Source: Bartonella harrusi
GTDB taxonomy: Bacteria; Pseudomonadota; Alphaproteobacteria; Rhizobiales; Rhizobiaceae
Assembly (NCBI RefSeq): GCF_024297065.1
Contig: NZ_CP101114.1
Coordinates: forward strand, 1,888,501 to 1,952,500
Length of the DNA stretch: 64,000 nt
Direction of reading: 5' to 3'
The notes under the pieces: generated by a model
Database searches by the model: none
The model's input: the letters and a program-made list of their open reading frames with translations, nothing else
Told to the model about the DNA's origin: nothing
Translations under genes and position numbers: made by a program
In this document: piece by piece, positions 1 to 9,243 of the stretch
Position numbering within the stretch: the first letter of the stretch is position 1
How the letters are laid out: every line of letters starts with the position of its first letter

Positions 1-781
1 CTGTATTAATTTCTTCAACTGTTGTGGAGCGCTTAGCCGTAAAGGTCAAATCCACTACGGAAACATTAGGGGTTGGCACACGAATCGACACACCATCAAG
101 CAAGCCCTTTAATTCCGGCAAAACGAGCCCTACAGCTTTCGCAGCTCCTGTTGAAGTAGGAATCATCGAAAGAGCAGCAGCACGCGCACGATAAAGATCA
201 CGATGCATTGTATCGAGCACAGGTTGATCACCGGTATAAGAATGAATGGTTGTCATAAACCCCTTTTCAATACCCACTGTGTTGTGCAAAACTTGTGCAA
301 CAGGCGCCAAGCAATTGGTCGTACAAGAAGCATTTGAAACAACACGGTGCTCTTTGTTTAAAGACTGATGATTAACACCATAAACCACGGTGAGATCAGC
401 GCCTTCAGAAGGTGCAGAAACAAGAACACGTTTTGCCCCAGCATTTAAATGAACACTTGCTTTATCACGGGCAGTAAAAAGTCCTGTACATTCTAACGCG
501 ATATCAATATCCAAAGCTTTCCAAGGCAATTGTGCTGGATCACGCTCTGCCAACACCTTTATCAAACCACCCTCAACATCAAGAGCATCACCAACAACCT
601 TAACAGATCCAGGGAACCGTCCATGGACTGAATCATAGCGCAATAAATGGGCATTGGTTTCCACCGATCCTAAATCATTAATAGCCACGACTTCAATATC
701 TTTTCGCCCACTTTCCACAATAGCACGCAAAATATTACGCCCAATACGACCAAACCCATTAATTGCCACGCGAACAGTCAT
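1..781 (-). CDS. gap: Glyceraldehyde-3-phosphate dehydrogenase (3' end outside window)
   Basis: This enzyme oxidises and phosphorylates glyceraldehyde-3-phosphate with NAD in cytosolic glycolysis. The visible part covers about 260 residues from the start codon at 781. It shows the NAD-binding GFGRIG loop at residues 9-14 and the catalytic SNASCTTNC segment near residue 150; the reading frame stays open to the window edge, so the C-terminus is missing. The start is fixed by the conserved [14 protein letters not shown] beginning and by AAGGAAAA about ten bases upstream. It lies downstream of tkt on the same strand, as in other Rhizobiales, but here three tandem copies of its own 5' end separate the two genes. 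Function is certain; expression effects of the repeats are unknown. Confidence 0.97.
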   Translation of the reverse strand, partial: MTVRVAINGFGRIGRNILRAIVESGRKDIEVVAINDLGSVETNAHLLRYDSVHGRFPGSVKVVGDALDVEGGLIKVLAERDPAQLPWKALDIDIALECTGLFTARDKASVHLNAGAKRVLVSAPSEGADLTVVYGVNHQSLNKEHRVVSNASCTTNCLAPVAQVLHNTVGIEKGFMTTIHSYTGDQPVLDTMHRDLYRARAAALSMIPTSTGAAKAVGLVLPELKGLLDGVSIRVPTPNVSVVDLTFTAKRSTTVEEINT

Positions 782-804
782 TTCACATTTTCCTTGATCA
801 AATT

Positions 805-951
805 TTAATGCAACACATGAGCATTGGCTTCCACCAATCCCAAATCCTCAACCACCACGACTTCAATATCTTTTCGCCCACTTTCCACAATAGCACGCAA
901 AATATTGCACCCAATACGACCAAACCCATCCATTGCTATGCAAATAGTCAT
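805..951 (-). pseudogene. gap 5' fragment, copy 1 (48 codons)
   Basis: A complete small reading frame of 48 codons starts with MTICIAMDGFGRIG and ends at a TAA where gap would continue. It keeps the glycine-rich NAD loop and the [16 protein letters not shown] helix and strand of gap. It replaces R15 of gap with Cys and the [11 protein letters not shown] part with [11 protein letters not shown]. It cannot be an enzyme. An RBS-like AAGGAAA precedes it, so translation as a short peptide is possible but not shown. Confidence 0.9.
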
Positions 952-973
952 TTCATATTTTCCTTGATCAAAT

Positions 974-1120
974 TTAACGCAACACATGAGCATTGGCTTC
1001 CACCAATCCCAAATCCTCAACCACCACGACTTCAATATCTTTTCGCCCACTTTCCACAATAGCACGCAAAATATTGCACCCAATACGACCAAACCCATCC
1101 ATTGCTACGCAAACAGTCAT
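974..1120 (-). pseudogene. gap 5' fragment, copy 2 (48 codons)
   Basis: This is the second unit of the array, starting MTVCVAMDGFGRIG and stopping after NAHVLR. It shares with copy 1 the R-to-Cys change after the GFGRIG loop and the [15 protein letters not shown] substitutions. Both copies therefore descend from one already mutated fragment rather than from independent duplications of gap. It is also preceded by AAGGAAAA. Confidence 0.9.
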
Positions 1121-1143
1121 TTCACATTTTCCTTGATCAGAGT

Positions 1144-1289
1144 TTAACGCAACACATGGGTGTTGATTTTCACCGATTCCAAAGCATGAACCATAATAAC
1201 TTTCAAGAACTTGTCCTATCATTTTCCATAATGGTAAGCAAAATATTATATCGAAAGCAAGCAACCCCATTCATTGCCATGCTCATCAT
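1144..1289 (-). pseudogene. gap 5' fragment, copy 3, strongly decayed
   Basis: The stretch aligns base by base with the gap 5' end (for example AATATTTTG, then ATTATGGAAA) but has many substitutions, a small indel and an in-frame stop after about 28 codons. Its ATG at 1289 overlaps the TGA of tkt in an ATGA arrangement. That suggests this is the oldest unit and that gap originally began at or very near the end of tkt. Confidence 0.8.
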
Positions 1290-3292
1290 TTCACATTTTT
1301 CTTATGGATCTTTTCAAGCTCTTTTTCAACAGTCGCAATCACATTCTCACAAGTGATATTAAAATGCGAATAAAGTGTCTCCATTGTTCCACTCGCACCA
1401 AATCCATCCATACCAATAAACACACCATCACAACCGATAAAACGGTCCCATCCTTGCCGAACAGCAGCTTCAATAGCAATTTTCATTGGTGCATCTCCAA
1501 TAAGAGCACGTTGATAGGAAAGCGATTGCTGCGCAAAGAGTTCAAAACAAGGCACGGAAACGACACGCGTTGGGATACCCTTTTCTTCTAATATTGCATG
1601 GGCTTTAACAGCGATTTGCAACTCTGAACCGGAAGCAAATAACGTCACTTGCGCATCATCACTGGCAGTTAATAACTCGTAAGCGCCAAGCATACAGAGA
1701 TTTTCTTCTTCATGCTCTTGACGCAGAAGCGGTAAATTTTGTCTGCTCAAAGCCAAAGTAGAAGGTGTATTGCGTACTTTCAAAGCCAATTGCCAACATT
1801 CGACAGTTTCAACAGCATCAGCCGGGCGGAACACAAAGTGATTAGGCATTGCCCGCAAAGAAGCCAAATGTTCCACAGGTTGATGGGTAGGACCATCCTC
1901 ACCAAGACCAATAGAATCATGGGTCATGACATAAATCACCCGCAATCCCATTAAAGAGGAGAGCCGCATAGCAGGACGCATATAGTCAGAAAAGCATAAA
2001 AAGGTTCCGCCATAAGGAATAAAACCACCATAAAGAGCAAGACCATTCATGATAGCGCCCATGGCATGTTCACGAATTCCATAATGGAGATAGCGTCCTG
2101 AAAAATCTTCAGCAGAGATACTTTTCATCTGGCTGCTTTTTGTATTATTGGATCCCGTTAAATCCGCTGAACCACCAATCGTCTCAAGAACAACCCCATT
2201 AATAACTTCAAGCGCCATTTCTGAAGCTTTACGCGTAGCAACAACGGGACGCTCTTCAACAAGTTGCTGTTTATAAGCATCAATAGCGCCATCAAACCCG
2301 CCCAACAAATCACCCCGCATCAGTCTTTCAAACTCTAACCGTTCTGCGACAGGAAGATCGGCAAATTTTTCTTCCCATTTTTGCCGCCTTTTAGCAGCGT
2401 TAAGACTAGCCAAACGCCAACTATCGAGAATATCCGCTGGAATAACAAAAGGTTCGGCATCCCACCCTAAAGCAATACGGGTTCCAGTAATCTCTCGCAC
2501 CCCCAAAGGTGCCCCATGCACTTTATTGGTACCCGCTTTACTTGGTGCCCCAAAACCAATGGTTGTTTTACAAGCAATAAACGTTGGTTTATCAGAATCT
2601 CGTGCAGCCTCAAGAGCGCGTGCAATTGCGGCTTGATCATGTCCATTCACTTTGTGTGTATTCCACCCAGAAGCTTTAAAGCGTGCTATCTGATCTGTAC
2701 TATCAGCAAGAGAGATCTCTCCATCAATAGAAATATTATTATCGTCCCACAACACGATAAGCTTATTGAGTTTTAAATGACCCGCAAGAGACAATGCTTC
2801 TTGCGATATCCCTTCCATCAGGCACCCATCACCTACCAACGCATAAGTATAATGACTAATAAGATCGCCAAAACGGGCATTTTGCAAACGCTCACCAAGA
2901 GCCATTCCCACAGCATTTGCCAACCCCTGTCCCAGAGGTCCAGTGGTTGTTTCGATTCCGGCAACATGCCCATATTCTGGATGCCCAGCAAGTTTTGACC
3001 CTATTTGGCGGAAATTTTTTAGATCTTCAAGGCAAATATCTTCATAACCAGAGAGATAGAGTAAGGCATAAAGCAGCATAGACCCATGCCCAGCCGACAG
3101 GACGAAACGATCACGGTTGGGCCAACGAGGATTTTTAGGATCATGGGCAAGGAATTTTGTATAAAGGACGGTAGCAATATCGGCTGCCCCCATAGGCAAA
3201 CCAGGATGACCAGAATTTGCTTTTTCAATCGCATCAATAGCAAGAAAACGGATAGCATTGGCCATCTGATTTTGTTGTTCAGTATTTGTCAT
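1286..3292 (-). CDS. tkt: Transketolase
   Basis: Transketolase moves two-carbon ketol units between sugar phosphates in the non-oxidative pentose phosphate pathway, using thiamine diphosphate and a divalent metal. The 668-residue length is normal for the family. The N-terminal [15 protein letters not shown] segment and the cofactor motif [13 protein letters not shown]...DDNNISIDG are intact. The pyrimidine-binding domain carries [13 protein letters not shown] and [19 protein letters not shown]. The start [31 protein letters not shown] matches the usual family beginning. It is upstream of gap on the same strand, and its stop codon overlaps the oldest gap-fragment start by four bases. A divergent gene pair starts about 330 bases away. 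Confidence 0.98.
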   Translation of the reverse strand: MTNTEQQNQMANAIRFLAIDAIEKANSGHPGLPMGAADIATVLYTKFLAHDPKNPRWPNRDRFVLSAGHGSMLLYALLYLSGYEDICLEDLKNFRQIGSKLAGHPEYGHVAGIETTTGPLGQGLANAVGMALGERLQNARFGDLISHYTYALVGDGCLMEGISQEALSLAGHLKLNKLIVLWDDNNISIDGEISLADSTDQIARFKASGWNTHKVNGHDQAAIARALEAARDSDKPTFIACKTTIGFGAPSKAGTNKVHGAPLGVREITGTRIALGWDAEPFVIPADILDSWRLASLNAAKRRQKWEEKFADLPVAERLEFERLMRGDLLGGFDGAIDAYKQQLVEERPVVATRKASEMALEVINGVVLETIGGSADLTGSNNTKSSQMKSISAEDFSGRYLHYGIREHAMGAIMNGLALYGGFIPYGGTFLCFSDYMRPAMRLSSLMGLRVIYVMTHDSIGLGEDGPTHQPVEHLASLRAMPNHFVFRPADAVETVECWQLALKVRNTPSTLALSRQNLPLLRQEHEEENLCMLGAYELLTASDDAQVTLFASGSELQIAVKAHAILEEKGIPTRVVSVPCFELFAQQSLSYQRALIGDAPMKIAIEAAVRQGWDRFIGCDGVFIGMDGFGASGTMETLYSHFNITCENVIATVEKELEKIHKKNVK

Positions 3293-3620
3293 GAATAATA
3301 GACCACTTTGTTAAACACATCTGTTGATTGCTTCCTCCGCATTCTTTTCCATTTTTAAAGAAATACTTTTCAATTTTTTAAATTGTTAGCATGAAACTTT
3401 TCATTATCACTTAAATAACGCTCCCCTCACAGTTTTTATGCCCTATCATTTATGCCAATACGCTCAAAAAATCCAGCTTTTAATTAACATACCTCATCTG
3501 CTTTGCTTGCTAAAATGTTCTAGATATTTAAAAATAAAATTTACACAAGAAAAGAAAACGAGTGATTCGTTTTTTATAAAAGCTAATAAGGGATACCATT
3601 ACCCAAAGGATAAAAGCATC
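3293..3620. other. Divergent intergenic region tkt / DUF4164-zapA
   Basis: This 328-base A+T-rich stretch must hold the promoters of tkt (leftward) and of the zapA pair (rightward). Open frames in it have no recognisable protein character. I could not assign -35/-10 boxes with confidence. Confidence 0.5.
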
Positions 3621-3896
3621 ATGAACCAAGAAATGACGGTTCTCCCATACGCTTTAGAAAGATTAGAAAAAGCACTAAGAACCTTAGAGATCACCATTAT
3701 CAACCGCAACGCTGTTATTGATAAAAGCAATGAATGGGAAGAAGAAATTCAACGAATGAATGCGGATCGCAGCCATCTTGCTCAAGCGCTTGATAGAGCC
3801 GAAGCCCAAGTTGAACGGTTAGAGGTGGTGAATAAAGAAGTTTCCAAACGTCTCGTTAAAGCAATGGAAACGATTCGTGTTGTACTCGATAGATAA
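3621..3896 (+). CDS. DUF4164 family small coiled-coil protein
   Basis: A 91-residue, almost entirely helical protein. A heptad-like pattern runs from about residue 10 to the end (ALERLEKALRTLE, then EEIQRMNADRSHLAQALDRA and VERLEVVNKEVSKRL), so it is probably a coiled coil. It matches the DUF4164 family that precedes zapA in Rhizobiales; its role is unknown, and a link to division is inferred only from position. The ATG at 3621 is chosen because AAAGGA lies about ten bases upstream and the family starts here; a longer frame begins at 3438 but its extra part is not protein-like. The zapA start follows after 12 bases, so the two are probably co-transcribed. Confidence 0.85.
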   Translation: MNQEMTVLPYALERLEKALRTLEITIINRNAVIDKSNEWEEEIQRMNADRSHLAQALDRAEAQVERLEVVNKEVSKRLVKAMETIRVVLDR

Positions 3897-3908
3897 AGGT
3901 TTGAATGT

Positions 3909-4286
3909 ATGGAAACTGTTTCCGTCACCATTGATGGTAAAGTTTATCGCATGGCTTGCGATAAAGGACAAGAGAACCATCTTATTGCACTTGCCGCTCG
4001 ATTGGACCAATATATCACACATCTAAAAACCAATTTTGGTGAAATCGGTGACCACCGTTTATCGGTTATGGCTGGTATTATGATACTCGATGAGATGGAA
4101 GAAATAAAACGAGAAAAGAAAAAACTCTACGAAGATTATGAAAATCTTTTACGAATCCACAATGAAAGAGATCGTGCCATAGGAAAGATTATGCAAGATA
4201 CCACGGAACGTATTGAAAAACTCACCGCTCAATTGCTTAAAGATGATCAACCCAATCTTGGCCTTGAAGAACAAGAAAATTCATAA
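3909..4286 (+). CDS. zapA: Cell division protein ZapA
   Basis: ZapA binds FtsZ and bundles its filaments at the division site. The 125-residue protein starts with the typical METVSVTIDGKVYRMACDKGQE strand-turn-strand and continues with LIALAARLDQYI, the conserved DHRLSVMAGIMILDE helix and a long charged C-terminal coiled coil (EEIKREKKKLYEDYENLL). Length and order fit alphaproteobacterial ZapA. It is the second gene of a pair with the DUF4164 gene. The C-terminal region after residue 95 is the usual variable tail. Confidence 0.93.
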   Translation: METVSVTIDGKVYRMACDKGQENHLIALAARLDQYITHLKTNFGEIGDHRLSVMAGIMILDEMEEIKREKKKLYEDYENLLRIHNERDRAIGKIMQDTTERIEKLTAQLLKDDQPNLGLEEQENS

Positions 4287-4996
4287 ACAAGCATATTGCC
4301 CCAGCAACAAACAAAAGACATGCCCTCTAAGAAAAAGAGCAGCGCGCATATTTCACCCAAGCTGCTATCATCGCATCAAAAATATTTCTCCATGATCCCA
4401 TAACCCCATGAATGGTATTGATAAAAAATCCATGAGATACCGCCATCTTTACATTTAACATTATCCTTTTTCATTTAATAAATAAGGAAACCAGCCCTTC
4501 ATTTTCTTCAGTCTCTGACCAATATTTCAACTTTTTTCAATGTTGCGGCACACTTGTCTTAAAATAACTTACTGAAAAGGATGCTAACCCCTTTCAAATA
4601 ATTTTATTCCCATATGAATTCCTGTTAGGGCACATAAACAAATATTTTTTACCTCTGCGTAAGAGAGTTAAAATAAAAAAACAGTCCTCTCTTCGAATTA
4701 CTCATTGAAACTCTAAAATCATGAATTATCATGACAAATCAATCTATTGACCGTATAATAGCTTATATAAAAAATTTCAAAAAGGCGAGAGACTACAAAT
4801 ATCCCATTGGGATACTAAAATCCGTTATAAGCACAGCATTTTCAGGATAAAGACCAACGACCAATTGAGCAAATGAAACCGCAACTGCTGCTCTCTGCAG
4901 CAATGGCTCCACATAAAATATTTTTCCCCCTTATATACGCCCCCTGTTCCCCCTATGGACTCATTAAAAAAACAAAGAGCATATTGCGCATCAATA
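4287..4996. other. Non-coding stretch between zapA and the pykA repeats
   Basis: This 710-base A+T-rich region has no credible gene. In many proteobacteria the 6S RNA gene follows zapA, but I could not recognise its conserved central bubble here. Its right part (about 4826-4870) contains a decayed pykA fragment, listed separately. Confidence 0.5.
4826..4870 (-). pseudogene. Decayed pykA fragment (outermost repeat remnant)
   Basis: The bases around GCATTTTCAGGATAAAGACC match the intact pykA at about 6792-6830 (GCTTCTTCAGGATAAAGACC), which encodes the LYPEEAVLMMD part of the enzyme. The match is imperfect and short. It sits just outside the three near-identical repeat units, as expected for an older, eroded unit. 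Confidence 0.6.
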
Positions 4997-6328
4997 TTCA
5001 AATGCCCTTGTACCATCTTGAGAAACCGAAGCGATACGCAATAAGTTGGTAGCACCTGGTGTACCAAGAGGAATCCCTGCTGTCACAAGGAATCGGTCTC
5101 CGGTTTGGCAAAAACCTTCTTGAAAAGCAATGGCTGCCGCACGATCAACCATATCCTCTAAGTCTCGTGCATCTTGTGCAACCACACGAAGAGCAATCCC
5201 CAAACCAAAGCCAAGCGCCGTGCTGTTGCCACGATGGGTGATAAAGCAATAATCGGTCTGTTTGGGCGCTCACGTGAAGCACGCACCACCAAAGTACCTG
5301 ATGCAGTATAAGCAACAATAGCTGACAATTGAAGTGTTTCGACGATCTGACAAGCCGCAAGAAAAATCACATCGAATCCTAGAGAAACAACATCATATTC
5401 TAGAAAAGTCGCATTGCTTCCTCAGGAAAATAAGGTCCCCTTAAACCGCCTTTGTGCCATCTTGAGAAACCGAAGCGATACGCAATAAGTTGGTAGCACC
5501 TGGTGTACCAAGAGGAATCCCTGCTGTCACAAGGAATCGGTCTCCAGCTTGGCAAAAACCTTCTTGAAAAGCAATGGCTGCCGCACGATCAACCATATCC
5601 TCTAAGTCTCGTGCATCTTGTGCAACCACACGAAGAGTAATCCCCAAACCAAAGCCAAGCGCCGTGCTGTTGCCACGATGGGTGATAAAGCAATAATGGG
5701 TCTGTTTGGGCGCTCACGTGAAGCACGCACCACCAAAGTGCCTGATGTAGTATAAGCAACAATAGCTGACAATTGAAGTGTTTCGACGATCTGACAAGCC
5801 GCAAGAAAAATCACATCGAATCCTAGAGAAACAACATCATATTCTAGAAAAGTCGCATTGCTTCCTCAGGAAAATAAGGTCCCCTTAAACCGCCTTTGTA
5901 CCATCTTGAGAAACCGAAGCGATACGCAATAAGTTGGTAGCACCTGGTGTACCAAGAGGAATCCCTGCTGTCACAAGGAATCGGTCTCCGGTTTGGCAAA
6001 AACCTTCTTGAAAAGCAATGGCTGCCGCACGATCAACCATATCCTCTAAGTCTCGTGCATCTTGTGCAACCACACGAAGAGCAATCCCCAAACCAAAGCC
6101 AAGCGCCGTGCTGTTGCCACGATGGGTGATAAAGCAATAATCGGTCTGTTTGGGCGCTCACGTGAAGCACGCACCACCAAAGTACCTGATGCAGTATAAG
6201 CAACAATAGCTGACAATTGAAGTGTTTCGACGATCTGACAAGCCGCAAGAAAAATCACATCGAATCCTAGAGAAACAACATCATATTCTAGAAAAGTCGC
6301 ATTGCTTCCTCAGGAAAATAAGGTCCCC
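4997..6328 (-). repeat. Three tandem 444-bp copies of the pykA 3' end
   Basis: Units lie at about 4997-5440, 5441-5884 and 5885-6328, directly downstream of pykA and in the same orientation. Each contains roughly the last 120 codons of pykA. In each, two extra bases near the WGLHCVVAQD segment break the frame, so one unit reads as two overlapping frames (ending WGLLFVWLHK and beginning MGIALRVVAQD). The part of each unit furthest upstream in the gene is a shortened, diverged version of the preceding pykA sequence. Units differ from each other at only a few bases; units 1 and 3 match each other, and unit 2 matches intact pykA at several of these sites. Confidence 0.97.
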
Positions 6329-7765
6329 TTAAACCGCCTTTGTGCCATCTTGAGAAACCGAAGCGATACGCAATAAGTTGGTAGCACCTGGTGTACCAAG
6401 AGGAATCCCTGCTGTCACAAGGAATCGGTCTCCAGCTTGGCAAAAACCTTCTTGAAAAGCAATGGCTGCCGCACGATCAACCATATCCTCTAAGTCTCGT
6501 GCATCTTGTGCAACCACACAATGTAATCCCCAAACCAAAGCCAAGCGCCGTGCTGTTGCCACGATGGGTGATAAAGCAATAATGGGTCTGTTTGGGCGCT
6601 CACGTGAAGCACGCACACCCGTTGTACCTGATGCAGTATAAGCAACAATAGCTGACAATTGAAGTGTTTCGGCGATCTGACGAGCCGCAAGAGAAATCGC
6701 ATCGGTTCCTGTTGACTGAGGAACAGGGTGCTGCGCACCCATCTGCGCTTCATAAGTAGGATCTTGTTCGATTTGTCGTGCAATGCGGTCCATCATAAGC
6801 ACCGCTTCTTCAGGATAAAGACCAGAAGCAGATTCTGCCGACAACATCACCGCATCACTCCCCGCATAAACCGCTGTAGCAACATCAGAAACTTCTGCGC
6901 GCGTTGGAACAGAGGATGTCATCATTGATTCGAGCATTTGTGTTGCCACCACAACAGGCTTTCCCGCTAAACGACAAGCTTTTATGAGTTCCATCTGCAA
7001 TGCAGGAATCCTCTCTAAGGGCATTTCCACACCGAGATCTCCCCGGGCAATCATAATCCCATCAGAAATATGAATAATCTTTTCTATGTGCTCTAGGGCT
7101 TGAGGTTTTTCGATCTTAGCCATCAAAGACACTTTGCTTTTTGTCAACCGGCGCACCGCCATCATATCTTCTGGACGTTGAATAAAAGAAAGTGCTACCC
7201 AATCAACAGGCTGTTGCAAAACCGCCTGAAGATCAACCTCGTCTTTTGGCGTCATCGCACCAAAAGGCAAAATCGTATCGGGAAAACTCACGCCTTTTCG
7301 ATCAGAAATACGGGTTCCAGCAACCACACGGCACACGAGTGAATGATCATCACACAGCTGTACACACAATTCTAGTTTTCCATCATCGAGCAACAGCCGA
7401 TCTCCGGGCTTAACAGCGGCAAACACCTCCTTGTGTGGAAAAAAAACACGTTGCCCATTACCAAGGACATCACGATCATCCAATGTAAAGCTTTGCCCTA
7501 CATGCAAATCCTCTTGCCCCTTCGCAAAACAGCCAATACGCAATTTTGGCCCCTGTAAATCCACTAAGATACCAATGGGTCGACCAACAGTTTTTTCGAC
7601 TTCTCGTATTCGTTTCACCAAATCAGCCATTGTTTCACAATCGGTATGGCTCATATTCAGACGAAAAACATCCGCTCCTGCTTTAAAGAGTTTTTCAATC
7701 ATTGCAGTGGAAAAAGAAGAAGGACCAAGAGTAGCGATAATTTTTACTTTACGTGTACGTCTCAC
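6329..7765 (-). CDS. pykA: Pyruvate kinase
   Basis: The enzyme converts phosphoenolpyruvate and ADP to pyruvate and ATP, the last step of glycolysis. The 478-residue chain is full length. It starts MRRTRKVKIIATLGPSS, has the catalytic lysine segment SLMAKIEKPQALEHI, the metal-binding IMIARGDLGVEMPLERIP loop and VVVATQMLESMM, and ends with a complete allosteric C-domain including ASGTTGVRASRERPNRPI. Its ATG overlaps the stop of the upstream DUF1036 gene by four bases, so the two form an operon, an arrangement common in Rhizobiales. Downstream are three tandem copies of its own 3' end. This copy is the intact one: the repeats carry a shared frameshift that it lacks. Confidence 0.98.
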   Translation of the reverse strand: MRRTRKVKIIATLGPSSFSTAMIEKLFKAGADVFRLNMSHTDCETMADLVKRIREVEKTVGRPIGILVDLQGPKLRIGCFAKGQEDLHVGQSFTLDDRDVLGNGQRVFFPHKEVFAAVKPGDRLLLDDGKLELCVQLCDDHSLVCRVVAGTRISDRKGVSFPDTILPFGAMTPKDEVDLQAVLQQPVDWVALSFIQRPEDMMAVRRLTKSKVSLMAKIEKPQALEHIEKIIHISDGIMIARGDLGVEMPLERIPALQMELIKACRLAGKPVVVATQMLESMMTSSVPTRAEVSDVATAVYAGSDAVMLSAESASGLYPEEAVLMMDRIARQIEQDPTYEAQMGAQHPVPQSTGTDAISLAARQIAETLQLSAIVAYTASGTTGVRASRERPNRPIIALSPIVATARRLALVWGLHCVVAQDARDLEDMVDRAAAIAFQEGFCQAGDRFLVTAGIPLGTPGATNLLRIASVSQDGTKAV

Positions 7766-8268
7766 GGTGGCGAATCTCCTGAAAGAGGAGAAGACTTTAC
7801 AACCGAATCATTGAACAAAGACTCTTCGGTTAACTGCACCATCCAACTGGTTTGATTGCCTGTATCAATTTCCTTAAACGCAGCCTTTTGATAGCCTCTA
7901 GGGAAACAATCATGAACCCCTTCAATGGTAAATTGGCTATCTTGTACACACATGGTTACGGAACCAGACCAGCTGGCTTTTTTCTGTTCTCCCTCTGCAT
8001 AAAAATAATAATAGCGTGAAGACAATGGCCCCTCAATTAAAGTTTTACACTCTGTCACTGGGACCATCCACCACCCTTCACTCACCCAACCTGAAAGCGT
8101 ACGATACCCAAGAGCAACCCCTACAGACTGTTGCGTTGTATTACACACTCTAAAGTCAGCCTTTGCAAAAACAACAAGGGAAAACGAGAGCAGAATGCTC
8201 AAAAGCAAAGCCCCCAACCCTCTCCGAAAGATCCACCACTGTCTTTGAAAAACCACAAAACCACTCAT
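7762..8268 (-). CDS. DUF1036 family exported or membrane-anchored protein
   Basis: A 168-residue protein with an N-terminal hydrophobic segment (GALLLSILLSFSLVVFAKA, about residues 19-37) that fits a signal peptide ending in AKA. It is followed by the DUF1036 domain: ADFRVCNTTQQSVGVALGYR, GWVSEGWWMVP, YYYFYAE and CVQDSQFTIEG. The biochemical role of the family is unknown. I chose the ATG at 8268 (MSGFVVFQRQ); an in-frame start at 8295 would add nine residues. The stop overlaps the pykA start by four bases, which suggests co-transcription. Confidence 0.85.
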   Translation of the reverse strand: MSGFVVFQRQWWIFRRGLGALLLSILLSFSLVVFAKADFRVCNTTQQSVGVALGYRTLSGWVSEGWWMVPVTECKTLIEGPLSSRYYYFYAEGEQKKASWSGSVTMCVQDSQFTIEGVHDCFPRGYQKAAFKEIDTGNQTSWMVQLTEESLFNDSVVKSSPLSGDSPP

Positions 8269-8545
8269 ATAATGCAAGCCCTTGAGACAAAACATACATT
8301 CCTTTTCTGCTCTTTTTCAAGCACCTTTTCAGTGTATAAATATCTTTTTTATTCTTTTCTGCCTTTTATAGGCAACCTTTTATCACCTTTTTATCGATAT
8401 AAATATTTTAAACTTTTACAAAATATTTTAAAGTCAATTTGTAAAAAAACTGTACAGCTTGAGTCACTTTTTGTTTTTCAAGCTTTTCCAATCAAATTTA
8501 TCGTCGCAACAACAGCTTAAAACATAAACTATGGAGAAAAATGCA

Positions 8546-8806
8546 ATGAATAATACAGTGAGTGATCAAACACATGCTATATCAGTCAATCAATTACGTG
8601 CTTTTATCGAACGTATTGAACGGCTAGAAGAAGAGAAAAAAACCATTTCTGATGATATTAAGGAAGTTTATGCTGAACTTAAAGGCTCTGGTTTTGATAG
8701 TAAAGCTGTTCGCAGCATTATAAGATTGCGTAAAAAAGAAGAGCACGAACGAATGGAAGAGGAAGCCGTCATCCAGCTCTATAAAAATGCACTTGGTATG
8801 AGTTAA
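8546..8806 (+). CDS. gapR: DUF2312 / GapR-type nucleoid-associated protein
   Basis: GapR-family proteins clamp overtwisted DNA and help topoisomerases during replication in alphaproteobacteria. This 86-residue protein has the family core: [19 protein letters not shown], a helix [20 protein letters not shown], and the C-terminal [21 protein letters not shown] chose the ATG at 8546 over 8531 because GGAG at 8533-8536 lies nine bases before it. It stands alone between the divergent DUF1036-pykA operon and a non-coding region that carries a diverged copy of its own 3' end. Confidence 0.88.
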   Translation: MNNTVSDQTHAISVNQLRAFIERIERLEEEKKTISDDIKEVYAELKGSGFDSKAVRSIIRLRKKEEHERMEEEAVIQLYKNALGMS

Positions 8807-9243
8807 CGCAAAAGCGTTTCTTTCCACGGAAAAGTTTAAGTTCCAACCATTGTTCTTTTTGCGCACAAGAATTTTCCTTTTCTTAACAGCACTGTCATGC
8901 GTTGCAGAAACGTGAAACCTACGAACGAATGGAAGAAGAATTGATCCGATTCTCTACAATGTCTGTAAGGAACTGTAAAGGTCTTTGGTCGTGTTTGTGG
9001 GCGTGCAAAACTCAATCGACAAAGTGAGATAAGAGAGGTTCCAAAAAATAAAGAGTTTAATAAGAGCGATATTCTTATAGAGATTGTTGATACTAAACGC
9101 CATTGAGAACATAAAATCTTTTCTCAAAATTAAAATGAAGAGAAAATGAAAAAACGAATAATGGACATGAATTTTTGCCAGAAATTTTTGCAATTTTTGC
9201 AATTTACGAGAACAACATCCGCAAGACATCAAACAATTCTAGT
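8807..9243. other. Non-coding stretch with a gapR-like fragment
   Basis: Apart from the gapR-like piece at 8901-8970, a frame from about 8983 to 9105 (reading FGRVCGRAKLNRQSEIREV) stays open for about 40 codons with protein-like composition but no recognisable start or family. It may be the tail of a lost gene. Confidence 0.4.
8901..8970 (+). pseudogene. gapR 3'-end fragment, diverged
   Basis: Translation gives LQKRETYERMEEELIRFSTM, clearly parallel to [20 protein letters not shown] of gapR about 170 bases upstream. The ACGAACGAATGGAAGA core is shared at the DNA level. No start codon or N-terminal part is present. It is either a tandem partial duplication of the neighbour or the tail of a lost paralogue. 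Confidence 0.65.

Larger units (their letters stand above)
782..1289 (-). repeat. Tandem repeats of the gap 5' end, period 169-170 bp
   Basis: Three head-to-tail units lie between tkt and gap. Each holds a ribosome-binding-like TGATCAAGGAAAATGTGAA, an ATG and about 48 codons matching the beginning of gap. The gap-like ATGs sit at 951, 1120 and 1289, and the true gap ATG at 781, giving offsets of 170, 169 and 169. The two units nearest gap are almost identical to each other and share substitutions absent from gap. The unit nearest tkt is strongly diverged. Confidence 0.95.

Noticed and set aside
4287..4700. 6S RNA gene after zapA
   Set aside because: The position is right for many proteobacteria, but I could not find the paired ends and conserved bubble sequence. 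A covariance-model search would settle it.
4991..6258. Separate small genes inside the pykA repeats on both strands
   Set aside because: All frames there are broken pieces of the pykA 3' end or their antisense; they occur once per 444-bp unit for that reason.
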